Assembly (NCBI RefSeq): GCF_003534205.1 | Contig: NZ_CP011102.1 | Location: 668,036 to 732,035, forward strand | DNA length: 64,000 bases | Reading direction: 5' to 3' | Origin: Listeria weihenstephanensis | GTDB taxonomy: Bacteria; Bacillota; Bacilli; Lactobacillales; Listeriaceae | In this document: positions 26,494 through 35,553 of the stretch, piece after piece | Layout: each line of letters starts with the position of its first letter | Numbering within the stretch: the first letter of the stretch is position 1 | The notes under the pieces: model-generated | Told to the model about the DNA's origin: nothing | What the model saw: only the letters and a program-made list of their open reading frames with translations | Database searches by the model: none | Translations under genes and position numbers: made by a program

Positions 26494-28599
26494 TTAGAAA
26501 CCAAGCGAGCGATCTGTCACCATGTGGTTGATATTTTTCTGCTCTAAAAATTCTTGAAGTATGGAGAGGATCAGATTTTTAATTTTTTCTGGGTTGCCCG
26601 ATTCAATCATGGAAGTTGCGATTTCGTCTTCGGTGAGCATCGTGATCAAATACGTGAATATCTCGATTTCTTCGCTGGTTAATGTGCTTGGAAGCAAGAA
26701 TACGAGAATGTTTGTGATGTTGGTCTTACCTTCTAATGCGATGTGCATTTCTAGGTTATGCTTCGAGTTGAAGACATGAATAGACGCGGTTTTGACGTCG
26801 GTATTGATGAGAAACATGGCCGTATTTGTTCCGCAGGCCAAGACTTTACCCTGGTTTTCGTGTTGATTTAGTTCGTGATAAAGTTTGTCCGCGGTGAGGT
26901 CGTTTTTTTGAGCGATTTCATGGCTAAAGCCGCGTAGATTATCTTCTAAATTCCGAGTCATCACGCTACTCGTTGTGAAATATGTTTTTTGGATGAGTGC
27001 AATAATTAAATTATAATAGGTTTGCATCGCGGTTAAACTCGATAAAGCTGTCTCAAAATCGTTTGTTGCGACGACATCCATTGGGAAAGTATCATTTTGC
27101 TTCCGATTCGCGATTTTTTCGAGCTTTTTATTGATAGCGTTGATTTCATTGTCTGTGAAAAAAATACTGATAAATTGATAATCCTGTGTGAAATTCTCTA
27201 AATGTGAGGTGGATAGAATCATATCGTATTTTTCTAGATTGCTTTCCTTCATAAGGTCGATCGGTGTGATAAATTTCATCTTTTTTAATTTAGGTAAGCG
27301 CTTCCGAAATCTTGCCTGTAGCCAAGTATTGATGCCACTGCTGCGCGAGGTCACGATTAGCGCGCTGTACGGTCTCATGTTTTCGGAATGGATAATCGCT
27401 GCTTCGAAATGAAGGACGATAAAACCGGTTTCCTCTTCTGGTATTTGTTTAAAAGGATAGACATCGCACGCTGCTGTATGAACGATTTGAAAGAGATCTG
27501 GGAACTCCGCTTTGATCATTTCAAGCAGGGGATTGCTCATCGGCATGTTTTTCTTCAATCGAATGATGGAATACTGGATATGTTCGGTGAGTCCTTTTAA
27601 AACATTGATTTGAGATAAAGGTGTATCGATTTCTTTGGCGACGCGAGAGATGAGTTTCTTCGCAATTCGGATAGCCTGAACCTTCTCGTTACGGTAGAAA
27701 ACATCTTGTCCTTTACGGATTTCTGATTCGAGTACGAGCATGGTCAGCTCTGCGATTTCACTTTCTGGAATCTCGGTCATATCTGGCAAACAGTCGCGCA
27801 AAATACGTTCGGCGATATCGAATTCAGGGTATTCTTGAAGGAACACATGGTTGCCGTCACTTTTTGCGATGATTTTCCCCTTTGGAATTTGCTGAATCGT
27901 AATCATGAGGTAAATGAGCAAGTTTATGTAGGAATCGTTGCTAATCTCATAGGAGAGCTTTTTCATCCATTTACTAATAATCGGGTCGCACATTTGTAAA
28001 AGGGAGATATCAATGAAGTCTGTAATCCGTTCATCTATCGGGCCACTTTTTTCATCTAGGATATCGCTGAACATCTGGTAAAGCTTGATTTTTGGAACTG
28101 TCATTAGAAGTAATTCCCAGAGTAATTCGCGTTTTTCAAGGATAGAGGCTTCAAGTTCGACGCCGATACCGCGCTTTCTTTTAATGTGGATTTTGCCATT
28201 CCAGTCTTCTTCAAGTCTCGTCAAATCACTGCTTACAGTAGCAACGGTGACGGATAACTCGTTAGCAAGTGCAATCAATTTTACTGGTTCGGATTCGTTT
28301 AAAAGGACACGCAAGATGATTTGCTGCCTTTCAAATGGTGTAAATTCGTTGTTAACGAGCTCCAATATATTTTTTTGAATGCGGTCGCGATGGGCGCTCG
28401 TTCCAGTTACGGTAAGCCGGCTACCATGTTTGACCAAGGTGAGTTTGAAGTCTTGCAATGTTTCACCGACTTCTTTTAAATCACGGCGTACCGTTCGTTC
28501 GCTGACATCAAGGTACGATGCGAGTTGCGAAATCGAAATGTCGCCGGGTACTGATAAGATTTTCTCTAGAATGATTCGTGAACGTGCAGATAAGTACAT
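26494..28599 (-). CDS. PRD-domain transcriptional regulator (MtlR/ManR-like) with degenerate PTS sites
   Basis: 701 residues from ATG 28599 (MYLSARSR, with AAAGGAAG upstream). Order: N-terminal HTH_11 (SISQLASYLDVSERTVRRDLKEV), second helix-turn-helix (NELSVTVATVSSDLTRLEEDW), PRD1, PRD2, an EIIB-like and an EIIA-like domain. PRD2 keeps its histidines (LTEHIQYSIIR and FIVLHFEAAI). In PRD1 the expected H-L...R is NLLIYLMITIQQ, so the histidine is replaced. The EIIB-like loop reads TSRSSGIN in place of a Cys-containing loop, and the EIIA-like site lacks the expected histidine (ACGTNTAM). It therefore probably does not sense all PTS signals. Next to kbl-tdh and divergent from ald, it is the likely local regulator (inference). 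Confidence 0.85.
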   Translation of the reverse strand: MYLSARSRIILEKILSVPGDISISQLASYLDVSERTVRRDLKEVGETLQDFKLTLVKHGSRLTVTGTSAHRDRIQKNILELVNNEFTPFERQQIILRVLLNESEPVKLIALANELSVTVATVSSDLTRLEEDWNGKIHIKRKRGIGVELEASILEKRELLWELLLMTVPKIKLYQMFSDILDEKSGPIDERITDFIDISLLQMCDPIISKWMKKLSYEISNDSYINLLIYLMITIQQIPKGKIIAKSDGNHVFLQEYPEFDIAERILRDCLPDMTEIPESEIAELTMLVLESEIRKGQDVFYRNEKVQAIRIAKKLISRVAKEIDTPLSQINVLKGLTEHIQYSIIRLKKNMPMSNPLLEMIKAEFPDLFQIVHTAACDVYPFKQIPEEETGFIVLHFEAAIIHSENMRPYSALIVTSRSSGINTWLQARFRKRLPKLKKMKFITPIDLMKESNLEKYDMILSTSHLENFTQDYQFISIFFTDNEINAINKKLEKIANRKQNDTFPMDVVATNDFETALSSLTAMQTYYNLIIALIQKTYFTTSSVMTRNLEDNLRGFSHEIAQKNDLTADKLYHELNQHENQGKVLACGTNTAMFLINTDVKTASIHVFNSKHNLEMHIALEGKTNITNILVFLLPSTLTSEEIEIFTYLITMLTEDEIATSMIESGNPEKIKNLILSILQEFLEQKNINHMVTDRSLGF

Positions 28600-28883
28600 T
28601 ATGTTTCTTCCTTTCGCAGAAATTTCCTCCATGAAAGCTGTGACTGCGTTTCATTTTCCTTCGCTGCTTAAAGATTCACCGTACACCCTTATACTATGAC
28701 TCCGCTTGCATATAAGCAATACAAACAAATAGCTAATTTGTCCAGATTTGAAAATGAAAAGTTGGACAAAGTTATATCAAGCCACAAAATGAGTGCTTTC
28801 TTTAGTGTTTGCAGTCGTTGGCGCGCAATGCTTTCCTGGGTTTTGGATCCTAAATCATTTGTGAAATTATTATCAAACTCAAT
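28600..28883 (+). other. Divergent intergenic region between the PRD regulator and ald
   Basis: Nearly 300 bases without a convincing gene. It should hold the promoter of the regulator on the minus strand and operator sites for it. The ald promoter is at its right end. No palindrome stood out clearly enough to name as an operator. Confidence 0.4.
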
Positions 28884-28913
28884 TTGACAGCGTTTCCTTT
28901 AGGGTGCTATTCT
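28884..28913 (+). promoter_or_regulatory. ald promoter
   Basis: TTGACA, 18 bases, TATTCT with an extended TGC before it. About 38 bases upstream of the ald start. Confidence 0.75.
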
Positions 28914-28951
28914 GTACTCGCAAAGAGAATCTAAAGAAGGACGTGTTCAGG

Positions 28952-30055
28952 ATGAAAATTAGTATCGTAAAAGAAATCAAGGCCGGTGAGGCACGAGTAG
29001 GAATGACGCCAGAAAACGTGAAAAGATTAGTGGATCAAGGCAATGTTCTTATAGTAGAACGAGATGCAGGAATTGGTTCTGGATATACGAATCAAGAGTA
29101 TGTGGACGCTGGCGCAACGCTTGGGGATCAAGCAGAGGCATGGATGGCGGACATGGTCGTTAAGGTGAAAGAGCCGCAAGCATCGGAATATCCATTTTTC
29201 AAAAAAGGACAAATCATTTGGGGATTCCTTCATTTAGCCGCTTCGAAACCTTGTGTGGAAGCACTTTTGAAAGCAGGAGCTACAGCCATTGGCGGTGAAA
29301 CGATTGAAAAGGATGGCGCGCTTCCGTTGTTAAAACCGATGAGCGCGATTGCAGGACGCCGAGCTATTTTCATGGGTGCTTATTATCTGGAAAAACAACA
29401 TCAAGGCGAAGGAATTTTGTTATCCGGGATTGAAAATATTCCTGCTGGGCAAGTTGTTATTCTTGGTGGTGGAAACGCGGCGATCAATGCGTGTGATATG
29501 GCGATTGGGATTGGCTGTAGTGCAACCATTTTAGAGCTTAATCCGGCGCGCATCGAGTATTTAACGGAGCATTACGCAGGCAAAGGGGTGACAATTTTGC
29601 CATCGACTACGGAAAATCTTGAGCAAGAAATCAAAAAAGCGGATGTCTTTATCTCGACGATTTTAATACCTGGAGCGAAGCCACCGAAAATCGTGAAGGA
29701 ATATATGGTCAAAACGATGAAACAAGGTAGTGTTATTGTAGATATCGCGATCGATCAAGGCGGAACGGTGGAAACGATTGAGCATTATACGACGCATGAT
29801 GATCCGATTTTTATTAAGCACGGTGTGATTCATTATGCGGTTCCAAATATGCCGGGTGCAACGCCGAGAACTTCTACGATGGCGCTGGCGACTGGAAATA
29901 TCGATTATTTACTCGCGATTGCGGATAAGGGCCTTGATCAAGCGTTACAAGATGACCAGTCTTTAGCAAGTGGACTTAACATCTATCAAAGCAAAATCAT
30001 GTCAAAAAGTCTTGCCGACACGCTAGGAATGGAACACAGTGAGGTACTCCAATGA
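28952..30055 (+). CDS. ald: Alanine dehydrogenase
   Basis: It deaminates L-alanine to pyruvate with NAD+. 367 residues; substrate-binding region RVGMTPENVKRLV, KVKEP, catalytic His in FLHLAAS, and nucleotide-binding VVILGGGNAAINACDMAIGIG (a G-G-G-N variant of the usual GxGxxG). IDQGGTVET and PNMPGATPRTST are conserved. Start ATG 28952 (MKISIVKEI) matches the family; the frame extends to 28904 over the promoter. It overlaps the next gene by 4 bases, so alanine and threonine breakdown are translationally coupled. Confidence 0.95.
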   Translation: MKISIVKEIKAGEARVGMTPENVKRLVDQGNVLIVERDAGIGSGYTNQEYVDAGATLGDQAEAWMADMVVKVKEPQASEYPFFKKGQIIWGFLHLAASKPCVEALLKAGATAIGGETIEKDGALPLLKPMSAIAGRRAIFMGAYYLEKQHQGEGILLSGIENIPAGQVVILGGGNAAINACDMAIGIGCSATILELNPARIEYLTEHYAGKGVTILPSTTENLEQEIKKADVFISTILIPGAKPPKIVKEYMVKTMKQGSVIVDIAIDQGGTVETIEHYTTHDDPIFIKHGVIHYAVPNMPGATPRTSTMALATGNIDYLLAIADKGLDQALQDDQSLASGLNIYQSKIMSKSLADTLGMEHSEVLQ

Positions 30056-31053
30056 TGAAAACGGATGAATATGTCAGCGTTTGGGATATTAACAAAGCCA
30101 AAGAAGTCCTCCACGACAATGCCCGCAAAACACCGCTTGTAAAATCATTCTACTTAACTAGTGTGACAGAAGCAAATGTTTACTTGAAGTTAGAAAACAT
30201 GCAATTAACTGGTTCTTTCAAATTTCGCGGTGCTTATAACAAAATTGCTGCGTTAACAACAACGGAGAAAGAACATGGCGTTATCGCGTGTTCGGCTGGA
30301 AATCACGCGCAAGGTGTTGCTTTATCGTCTAAATTACTCGGAATTAACAGCAAAATTGTGATGCCAGAAACCGCTCCACAGGCTAAAATTGACGCGACAA
30401 GAGGCTATGGATCAGATGTTGTTTTATACGGTCAAACATTTGATGAAGCCAAAGAAAAGTGTATCGAAATTGCCGAAAAAACAGGTCGAACTTTTTTGCA
30501 TCCGTATGATGATCCAGCGGTTATTGCTGGGCAAGGAACGATTGGGTTAGAGATTTTGGATAGCATGTGGGATGTGGATACTGTCATCGTGCCAATTGGT
30601 GGTGGTGGCTTGATATCTGGTATCGCGATTGCACTGAAATCATTTAATCCGAACATCCGCGTCATTGGGGTTCAGGCGGAGAACGTACACGGCATGAAAT
30701 CCTCTTTTGATGCTGGAGAAATTACGCCGCATTATGAGGCACCAACAATGGCAGATGGTTGCGCGGTCAAAGTACCAGGAGATATCACGTTTTCGATTGT
30801 GAAGGAACTTGTCGACGAGATTATCACGGTTTCAGAAACGGAACTCGAACAAGCGATGAAGGACTTATTGCAGCGCGGTAAAGCCGTAGTTGAAGGTGCT
30901 GGAGCGCTAAGTACGGCGGCACTTGTTTCGGATAAAATAACAGATTATGTGAAAGGAAAAAATGTGGTCTGCATCATTTCAGGAGGAAACGTCGATTTAG
31001 AGCGAATCTCCCAAGTTTGTGAACACTTTTTTTCTAGTGAAATAGTCAAATAA
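30052..31053 (+). CDS. Threonine dehydratase, catabolic type
   Basis: It deaminates threonine to 2-oxobutyrate and ammonia. 333 residues; the PLP lysine lies in GSFKFRGAYNK (about residue 60), the glycine loop in VIVPIGGGGLISGIA, and SAGNHAQGVALSS is the substrate loop. There is no C-terminal ACT domain, unlike biosynthetic IlvA, so a TdcB-like catabolic or serine/threonine role is favoured. It shares ATGA with the ald stop. With the divergent tdh-kbl genes it gives the cell two threonine-degrading routes in one locus. Confidence 0.92.
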   Translation: MMKTDEYVSVWDINKAKEVLHDNARKTPLVKSFYLTSVTEANVYLKLENMQLTGSFKFRGAYNKIAALTTTEKEHGVIACSAGNHAQGVALSSKLLGINSKIVMPETAPQAKIDATRGYGSDVVLYGQTFDEAKEKCIEIAEKTGRTFLHPYDDPAVIAGQGTIGLEILDSMWDVDTVIVPIGGGGLISGIAIALKSFNPNIRVIGVQAENVHGMKSSFDAGEITPHYEAPTMADGCAVKVPGDITFSIVKELVDEIITVSETELEQAMKDLLQRGKAVVEGAGALSTAALVSDKITDYVKGKNVVCIISGGNVDLERISQVCEHFFSSEIVK

Positions 31054-31133
31054 TCGCATGACTTTCATTGTAAGTATAGGTGAAAATGAGTATACTTAAG
31101 GCGAAGATACTTACAATGAAGGGAGTGAGACAG

Positions 31134-31364
31134 ATGAAGGTACAATGGCAGGTTATTGTTGGTATTATCATTGCTATTTTGATTGTTATTTTTGGAACGA
31201 CAAATATGGGAACGATTGATGTTCAATTAATGTTCTGGACTGTGAAGTGGCCACTTATTATCGTGATTCTTGGCTCCGTGGTAGCGGGAATGTTGATGGT
31301 GTTTTGTTTCAACTACTACAGAACGAGAAAGAGAAAAAAGAGCACGAAGGCTACAGCAAAATAG
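31134..31364 (+). CDS. Small LapA-domain (DUF1049) membrane protein
   Basis: 76 residues from ATG 31134 (MKVQWQVIVG) with GGGAG 9 bases upstream. Two membrane helices (about 5-22 and 40-60) separated by GTIDVQLMFWTVKWPLI, the core pattern of LapA-domain proteins (N...V.V......W), then a basic tail of Lys/Arg. In Gram-positives the function is unknown. Likely separately transcribed from tdcB and ended by its own terminator. Confidence 0.82.
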   Translation: MKVQWQVIVGIIIAILIVIFGTTNMGTIDVQLMFWTVKWPLIIVILGSVVAGMLMVFCFNYYRTRKRKKSTKATAK

Positions 31365-31377
31365 AAGACTCATAAAA

Positions 31378-31417
31378 AATCTCCAAAGGTATGTACGCAA
31401 CCTTTGGAGATTGTTGT
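31378..31417. terminator. Terminator, probably bidirectional
   Basis: AATCTCCAAAGGT and ACCTTTGGAGATT form a perfect 13-bp stem with a 9-nt loop. A T-rich tail (GTTGTTTT) follows on the plus strand and TTTTTTATG on the minus strand. It lies between two convergent genes. Confidence 0.88.
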
Positions 31418-31418
31418 T

Positions 31419-31589
31419 TTATTTTGGAATTTTACGATGGAACTGTTGATGCGATTCTTGCACTTGTTGGTGTGGTTTCCCGTGTGTTTTTTCGGCGAAC
31501 GGCTTTTTCTCTTTGTCATGTGGAAGAGCGTCACTGATTTTCGGTGTTTTGATCGCTTGTGAGGTCTGACTATTTTTTGAATTGGTCAT
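31419..31589 (-). CDS. Small hydrophilic protein, 56 residues
   Basis: Starts at ATG 31589 (MTNSKNSQTS) with AGGAGG 9 bases upstream, a strong site. The peptide is rich in Lys, Gln, His and Pro with no hydrophobic segment (PHDKEKKPFAEKTHGKPHQQ), so it is likely cytoplasmic and unfolded. The family is not recognised. It converges on the LapA gene and stands apart from the siderophore operon. Confidence 0.65.
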   Translation of the reverse strand: MTNSKNSQTSQAIKTPKISDALPHDKEKKPFAEKTHGKPHQQVQESHQQFHRKIPK

Positions 31590-31697
31590 TTTTAAAAACC
31601 TCCTTTCTTGTCCTTTCCCCAAAAAAGTAAATTAAAACACTAGTTAATGAGGTGAAATATTCTTGGTTATGGCCATTGCTCAAATTAAAACATGCTA

Positions 31698-31726
31698 TTG
31701 ACAAGCGGAAGTGTATCTATTAGAAT
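31698..31726 (+). promoter_or_regulatory. Promoter of the siderophore (yclNOPQ-like) operon
   Basis: TTGACA, 17 bases, TAGAAT. The Fur box begins 13 bases downstream of the -10, covering the start region. Confidence 0.85.
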
Positions 31727-31739
31727 AGGTTTTATAAAC

Positions 31740-31758
31740 GATAATGAAAATCATTCTC
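31740..31758 (+). promoter_or_regulatory. Fur box
   Basis: GATAATGAAAATCATTCTC matches the 19-bp consensus GATAATGATAATCATTATC at 17 positions. Its position just after the promoter predicts repression by Fur-Fe when iron is plentiful. Confidence 0.92.
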
Positions 31759-31781
31759 ATTTATAAAAGGCGGGTGATTGT

Positions 31782-32732
31782 TTGAAGAGAGCGATACTTA
31801 TTGTTGTTTTTATCATTCTGGCGGTGCTTTCGGTTTTTGTCGGGGTACATAAGATTTCGATCCTACATATTTTTTCTTTGACGCAAGAACAGTGGGATAT
31901 TATTTGGATAAGTCGGATTCCTAGATTGATTAGCATTATTCTGGCAGGTGCTGGAATCAGTATTTGTGGGATGATTATGCAAAGTTTAACACAGAATAAA
32001 TTCGTTTCACCGACAACGGCTGGGACGATGGATGCGGCTAGACTCGGAATTTTGGTATCATTACTTATTTTTACAACGGCAAGTCCACTCGTTAAAATGG
32101 GCGTGGCATTCTTATTTGCGCTATTGGGAACGTTTATTTTCATGCAAATATTGGAACGAATTCCATTTAAGGATACGATATTTATTCCACTTGTTGGCTT
32201 GATGTTTGGTGGGATACTTAGTTCCATTACGACATTTTTTGCATACAAGTTTGACTTGATACAAAATATTTCTTCGTGGTTACAGGGTGATTTTTCGATG
32301 GTGTTAAAAGGGCGTTATGAGCTGTTATATATCGCGGTGCCGTTGATTATCATTGCTTATGTATACGCGAATCAGTTTACGGTGGCTGGTATGGGCGAGA
32401 CGTTTTCGCGGAATTTAGGGCTTTCTTATAAGGCGATCATGCGTATTGGCCTGGTGATTGTGGCTTTTATTACAGCATCGGTTGTGCTTACAGTCGGAAT
32501 GATCCCTTTTCTTGGTTTAATTGTACCGAACATTGTGTCGATTTATCGCGGGGATAATATTAAGAAAACGTTATTTGATACGGCAGTTTTCGGCGCGACG
32601 TTCTTGCTGTTTTGTGATGTGCTTGGCCGCGTGATAATTTATCCGTATGAAATTTCGATTAGTTTGATGGTCGGCATTATTGGCAGCGCGATTTTTATTT
32701 ATCTGCTGATGAGGAGAAAAGCCTATGCGTAA
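31782..32732 (+). CDS. Siderophore ABC transporter permease (YclN-like)
   Basis: 316 residues, FecCD family, about nine membrane helices. SRIPRLISIILAGAGISICGMIMQSLTQNKFVSP is the characteristic start (core RIPRLISIILAGA), and GMIPFLGLIVPNIVSIYRGDN the late cytoplasmic loop that meets the ATPase. The TTG start at 31782 (GGGTGATTG) lacks an ATG alternative near by. First gene of a four-gene operon under a Fur box; overlaps the second permease by 8 bases. Similarity of the last gene to YclQ suggests petrobactin or a related catecholate as the substrate. Confidence 0.92.
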   Translation: MKRAILIVVFIILAVLSVFVGVHKISILHIFSLTQEQWDIIWISRIPRLISIILAGAGISICGMIMQSLTQNKFVSPTTAGTMDAARLGILVSLLIFTTASPLVKMGVAFLFALLGTFIFMQILERIPFKDTIFIPLVGLMFGGILSSITTFFAYKFDLIQNISSWLQGDFSMVLKGRYELLYIAVPLIIIAYVYANQFTVAGMGETFSRNLGLSYKAIMRIGLVIVAFITASVVLTVGMIPFLGLIVPNIVSIYRGDNIKKTLFDTAVFGATFLLFCDVLGRVIIYPYEISISLMVGIIGSAIFIYLLMRRKAYA

Positions 32733-33666
32733 AAATTGGATTTTAGCGGGTATTGTTGTTGTTTTGATGGCTTGTTATTTGTTTTTATTCATGGGTGGAA
32801 GTCCTGCTTTTGCGCTGGAATTGAGGTCGACGAGGTTGATCGCGATCGTGTTTACAGGTGTTGCGATTGCGATTTCAACGGTAGTATTTCAGACGATCAC
32901 GCAAAATAAAATATTGACGCCGTCGATTATGGGGCTGGATTCGCTATATATGTTACTGCAAACGTCTCTTGTTTTCATCTTCGGTTCGCAGGCATTGATG
33001 CGAGCTGGGAGCGGTCAGTGGAACTTCTTTTTATCGGTCATTTTGATGATGGGCTTTTCGGTTCTTTTGTATCGATTGATGTTTAAGGGGAACGGACGCA
33101 ATATTTATTTTCTGCTTCTGGTCGGAATTGTTTGTGGCACGTTTTTCTCGAGTATTTCATCGTTTATGGAAATGTTGATTGACCCGAATGAATTCCAGAT
33201 TGTGCAGGATAAGATGTTTGCTAGTTTTAATAACGTCAATTCTTCTATTTTAGTGGTGGCAATTGTTGTTTTTGCGGTGGCGATGTTGTATTTAATGAAA
33301 TTTGTGAAGTATTTGGATGTGTTGGCTTTGGGGAAAGATCATGCGGTGAATTTGGGTGTTCCTTATAATAAAATTGTGATGCAACTGTTGCTTATTATTG
33401 TGGTGCTCGTTTCTGTGGCGACGGCGCTTGTTGGACCGATCACGTTTCTTGGCTTGATTGTAGCGAATGTGGCGTATCAGTTTTTAAAGACGCATCGGCA
33501 TGTAGAACTGCTGATTGGAGCGAGTCTGATTAGTTTGATCGCGCTTGTTGGTGGGCAATTGTTAGCGGAGCGGATTTTCCATTTTGATACGCCGATTAGT
33601 GTGATTATTAATTTATGCGGTGGCGTTTATTTCTTGTATTTGCTTTTGAAAGGAGCCAAATTATGA
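32725..33666 (+). CDS. Siderophore ABC transporter permease (YclO-like)
   Basis: 313 residues, second FecCD permease. STRLIAIVFTGVAIAIS and VVFQTITQNKILTPSIMGLD are the paired family motifs, and GPITFLGLIVANVAYQFLKTHRH is the ATPase-contact loop. It overlaps both neighbours (8 bases before, 4 after), so translation of the three membrane-complex genes is coupled. Confidence 0.92.
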   Translation: MRKNWILAGIVVVLMACYLFLFMGGSPAFALELRSTRLIAIVFTGVAIAISTVVFQTITQNKILTPSIMGLDSLYMLLQTSLVFIFGSQALMRAGSGQWNFFLSVILMMGFSVLLYRLMFKGNGRNIYFLLLVGIVCGTFFSSISSFMEMLIDPNEFQIVQDKMFASFNNVNSSILVVAIVVFAVAMLYLMKFVKYLDVLALGKDHAVNLGVPYNKIVMQLLLIIVVLVSVATALVGPITFLGLIVANVAYQFLKTHRHVELLIGASLISLIALVGGQLLAERIFHFDTPISVIINLCGGVYFLYLLLKGAKL

Positions 33667-34421
33667 TTGAGGTACGAAATTTACAAAAAAATTATGGCGC
33701 AAAATCGGTGCTTCGTGATGTTGATTTGGTGATTCCTAAAAAGCAGATTGTGTCCTTTATTGGCGCGAATGGTGCTGGGAAAAGTACGCTGCTTTCCATT
33801 ATTGCGCGTTTGATGAAAGCGGATAGTGGTGAAATTTTGATCGATGACGTTGCGCTTGGTGATTGGAAGTCGGATGATTTGGCGAAACGTTTGTCGATTT
33901 TGAAGCAGAGTAATCATGTGACGATGCGTTTGACCGTGCGGGATTTGGTGGCATTTGGACGTTTTCCGCATTCGAAAGGGCGACTGCAAAAGGAAGATGA
34001 GGCGTTTATCGAGATGGCGCTTGCGTACATGGAGTTGCAGGAGTTGGCGCCGCGGTATTTGGATGAACTGAGTGGTGGTCAGCAGCAGCGAGCTTATATT
34101 GCGATGATTATTGCGCAGAATACGGATTATGTGTTGCTGGATGAGCCGCTGAATAATTTGGATATGAAGCATTCGGTGCAAATTATGCAGTTGTTGCGGC
34201 GTTTGGTGGATGAGCTGGGCAAGACGGTATTGCTCGTTTTGCATGATATTAATTTTGCGTCGTGTTATTCGGATTCGATTGTGGCGCTTAAGGATGGCGC
34301 GGTCGTTGCGCACGGTAGTACAGCGGATATGATTAAGGAAGAGGTTTTAGAGCAAGTTTTTGATATGCATATTCCGATTTCGCTGATTAATAATGATCGC
34401 ATAGGTGTGTATTTTAAATAA
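33663..34421 (+). CDS. Siderophore ABC transporter ATP-binding protein (YclP-like)
   Basis: 252 residues. Walker A GANGAGKSTLL, Q-loop LKQSNH, signature ELSGGQQQRAYIAM, Walker B YVLLDEPLNNLDM and H-loop LVLHDINFA: a complete FepC-type ATPase. Start ATG 33663 (MIEVRNLQ) follows AAAGGAG; the frame reaching 33615 runs back into the permease. It energises uptake by the two permeases. Confidence 0.94.
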   Translation: MIEVRNLQKNYGAKSVLRDVDLVIPKKQIVSFIGANGAGKSTLLSIIARLMKADSGEILIDDVALGDWKSDDLAKRLSILKQSNHVTMRLTVRDLVAFGRFPHSKGRLQKEDEAFIEMALAYMELQELAPRYLDELSGGQQQRAYIAMIIAQNTDYVLLDEPLNNLDMKHSVQIMQLLRRLVDELGKTVLLVLHDINFASCYSDSIVALKDGAVVAHGSTADMIKEEVLEQVFDMHIPISLINNDRIGVYFK

Positions 34422-34500
34422 AGGAGGTGAGGGCGCGAAACGGTTGATGTGAAAGAGAACGATAGCTTCAAAAATAGATAAATAAGGGTGGTTAAAGTAG

Positions 34501-35442
34501 ATGAAGAAATTACTAATGGTTGCAATGTTGATGCTTTTGGCAGTATTTGCAGTTGCTTGTGGCGCGGATGAGAAGACGAAAGCGGACGAGGAAAAAACGG
34601 TGGATGCGTTGACGGTGAAGCACGAACTTGGAGAAACGAAAGTAAAGCAAAATCCTGAAAAAGTAGTTGTTTTTGACTTCGGGACGTTAGATACGTTGCA
34701 AGCACTTGGTTTGACTAAAAATGTTGCAGGACTTCCAAAACAATCTTTACCGAAATACTTGGATGCTTTTGCTGATGATAAATACGCGGATCTTGGCGGT
34801 TTAAAAGAACCTGATTTTGAAAAAATAAACGAAGCGGCACCAGATTTAAACATTATTTCTGGTCGCCAATCCGATTCTTATGATAAATTTTCTGATATAG
34901 CACCGACGATTTACCAAGGTGTGGATGCGAAGGATTACATGCAGTCATTTCAGACGAACGTGAATACAGTCGCTAGCCTTTTTGGGAAAGAAGACGAGGC
35001 GAAGAAGCAGTTGGACGCAATTGACAAACAAGTTACGGACGTAAAAGCAAGCGTTCCTGCTGGGAAAACTGGCTTGATCATCCTTGCAAATGACGGAAAA
35101 ATGAGCGCGTACGGCCCTGGTTCACGTTTTGGATTAATTCATGACGTACTTGGTGTGACGCCAGCTGACCCTAATATTGAAGCGTCGACACATGGTCAAA
35201 GTATTTCTTCGGAGTATATTGCCGAGAAGAACCCTGATTACTTGTATGTCGTTGATCGTGGCGCGGCAATTGGCGGGGAATCATCTGCTAAATCTGTCGT
35301 GGAGAACGACTTGGTGAAGAAGACAAATGCTTATAAAGACGGCCATATTGTTTATTTGAATCCCGAGTATTGGTACCTATCTGGCGGTGGACTTGAGTCT
35401 GTTTCTGAGATGGTAAAAGAGGTTGGCGATAGCTTGAAATAA
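34501..35442 (+). CDS. Siderophore-binding lipoprotein (YclQ-like)
   Basis: 313 residues. Lipoprotein signal with lipobox AVACG (Cys20), then a helical-backbone binding protein of the FepB/CeuE class. VVVFDFGTLDTLQALGL, AGLPKQSLPKYL, GVTPADPNIEASTHGQS and YLSGGGLESV agree closely with the B. subtilis petrobactin receptor YclQ as I remember it. Located on the outer face of the membrane, it delivers Fe-siderophore to the permease. Last gene of the Fur-controlled operon; a palindromic repeat starts 3 bases after its stop. Confidence 0.93.
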   Translation: MKKLLMVAMLMLLAVFAVACGADEKTKADEEKTVDALTVKHELGETKVKQNPEKVVVFDFGTLDTLQALGLTKNVAGLPKQSLPKYLDAFADDKYADLGGLKEPDFEKINEAAPDLNIISGRQSDSYDKFSDIAPTIYQGVDAKDYMQSFQTNVNTVASLFGKEDEAKKQLDAIDKQVTDVKASVPAGKTGLIILANDGKMSAYGPGSRFGLIHDVLGVTPADPNIEASTHGQSISSEYIAEKNPDYLYVVDRGAAIGGESSAKSVVENDLVKKTNAYKDGHIVYLNPEYWYLSGGGLESVSEMVKEVGDSLK

Positions 35443-35445
35443 AGA

Positions 35446-35537
35446 TCAGCGTGCCGACAAATACGCATCTCCGTCGTTAAAGTCTGTGCTCCGGTGCTCG
35501 ACTTTTCCTAGGATCTAAGCATTTGTCGGCACGCTGA
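35446..35537 (+). repeat. Dispersed palindromic repeat, short form (copy C)
   Basis: 92 bp with perfect 17-bp inverted ends TCAGCGTGCCGACAAAT/ATTTGTCGGCACGCTGA. The interior carries CTCCGTCGTTAAAG and CCTAGGATCTAAGC, as in the longer copies. The following GGTTTAGCGGAGTATCA is also shared with the copies near 50 kb, so the unit may extend to about 35554. Confidence 0.85.
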
Positions 35538-35553
35538 GGTTTAGCGGAGTATC

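Noticed and set aside
33681..34313. A 210-residue minus-strand open frame opposite the siderophore ATPase gene
   Set aside because: It is antisense to a clear ABC ATPase with all motifs; its composition is that of a shadow frame.
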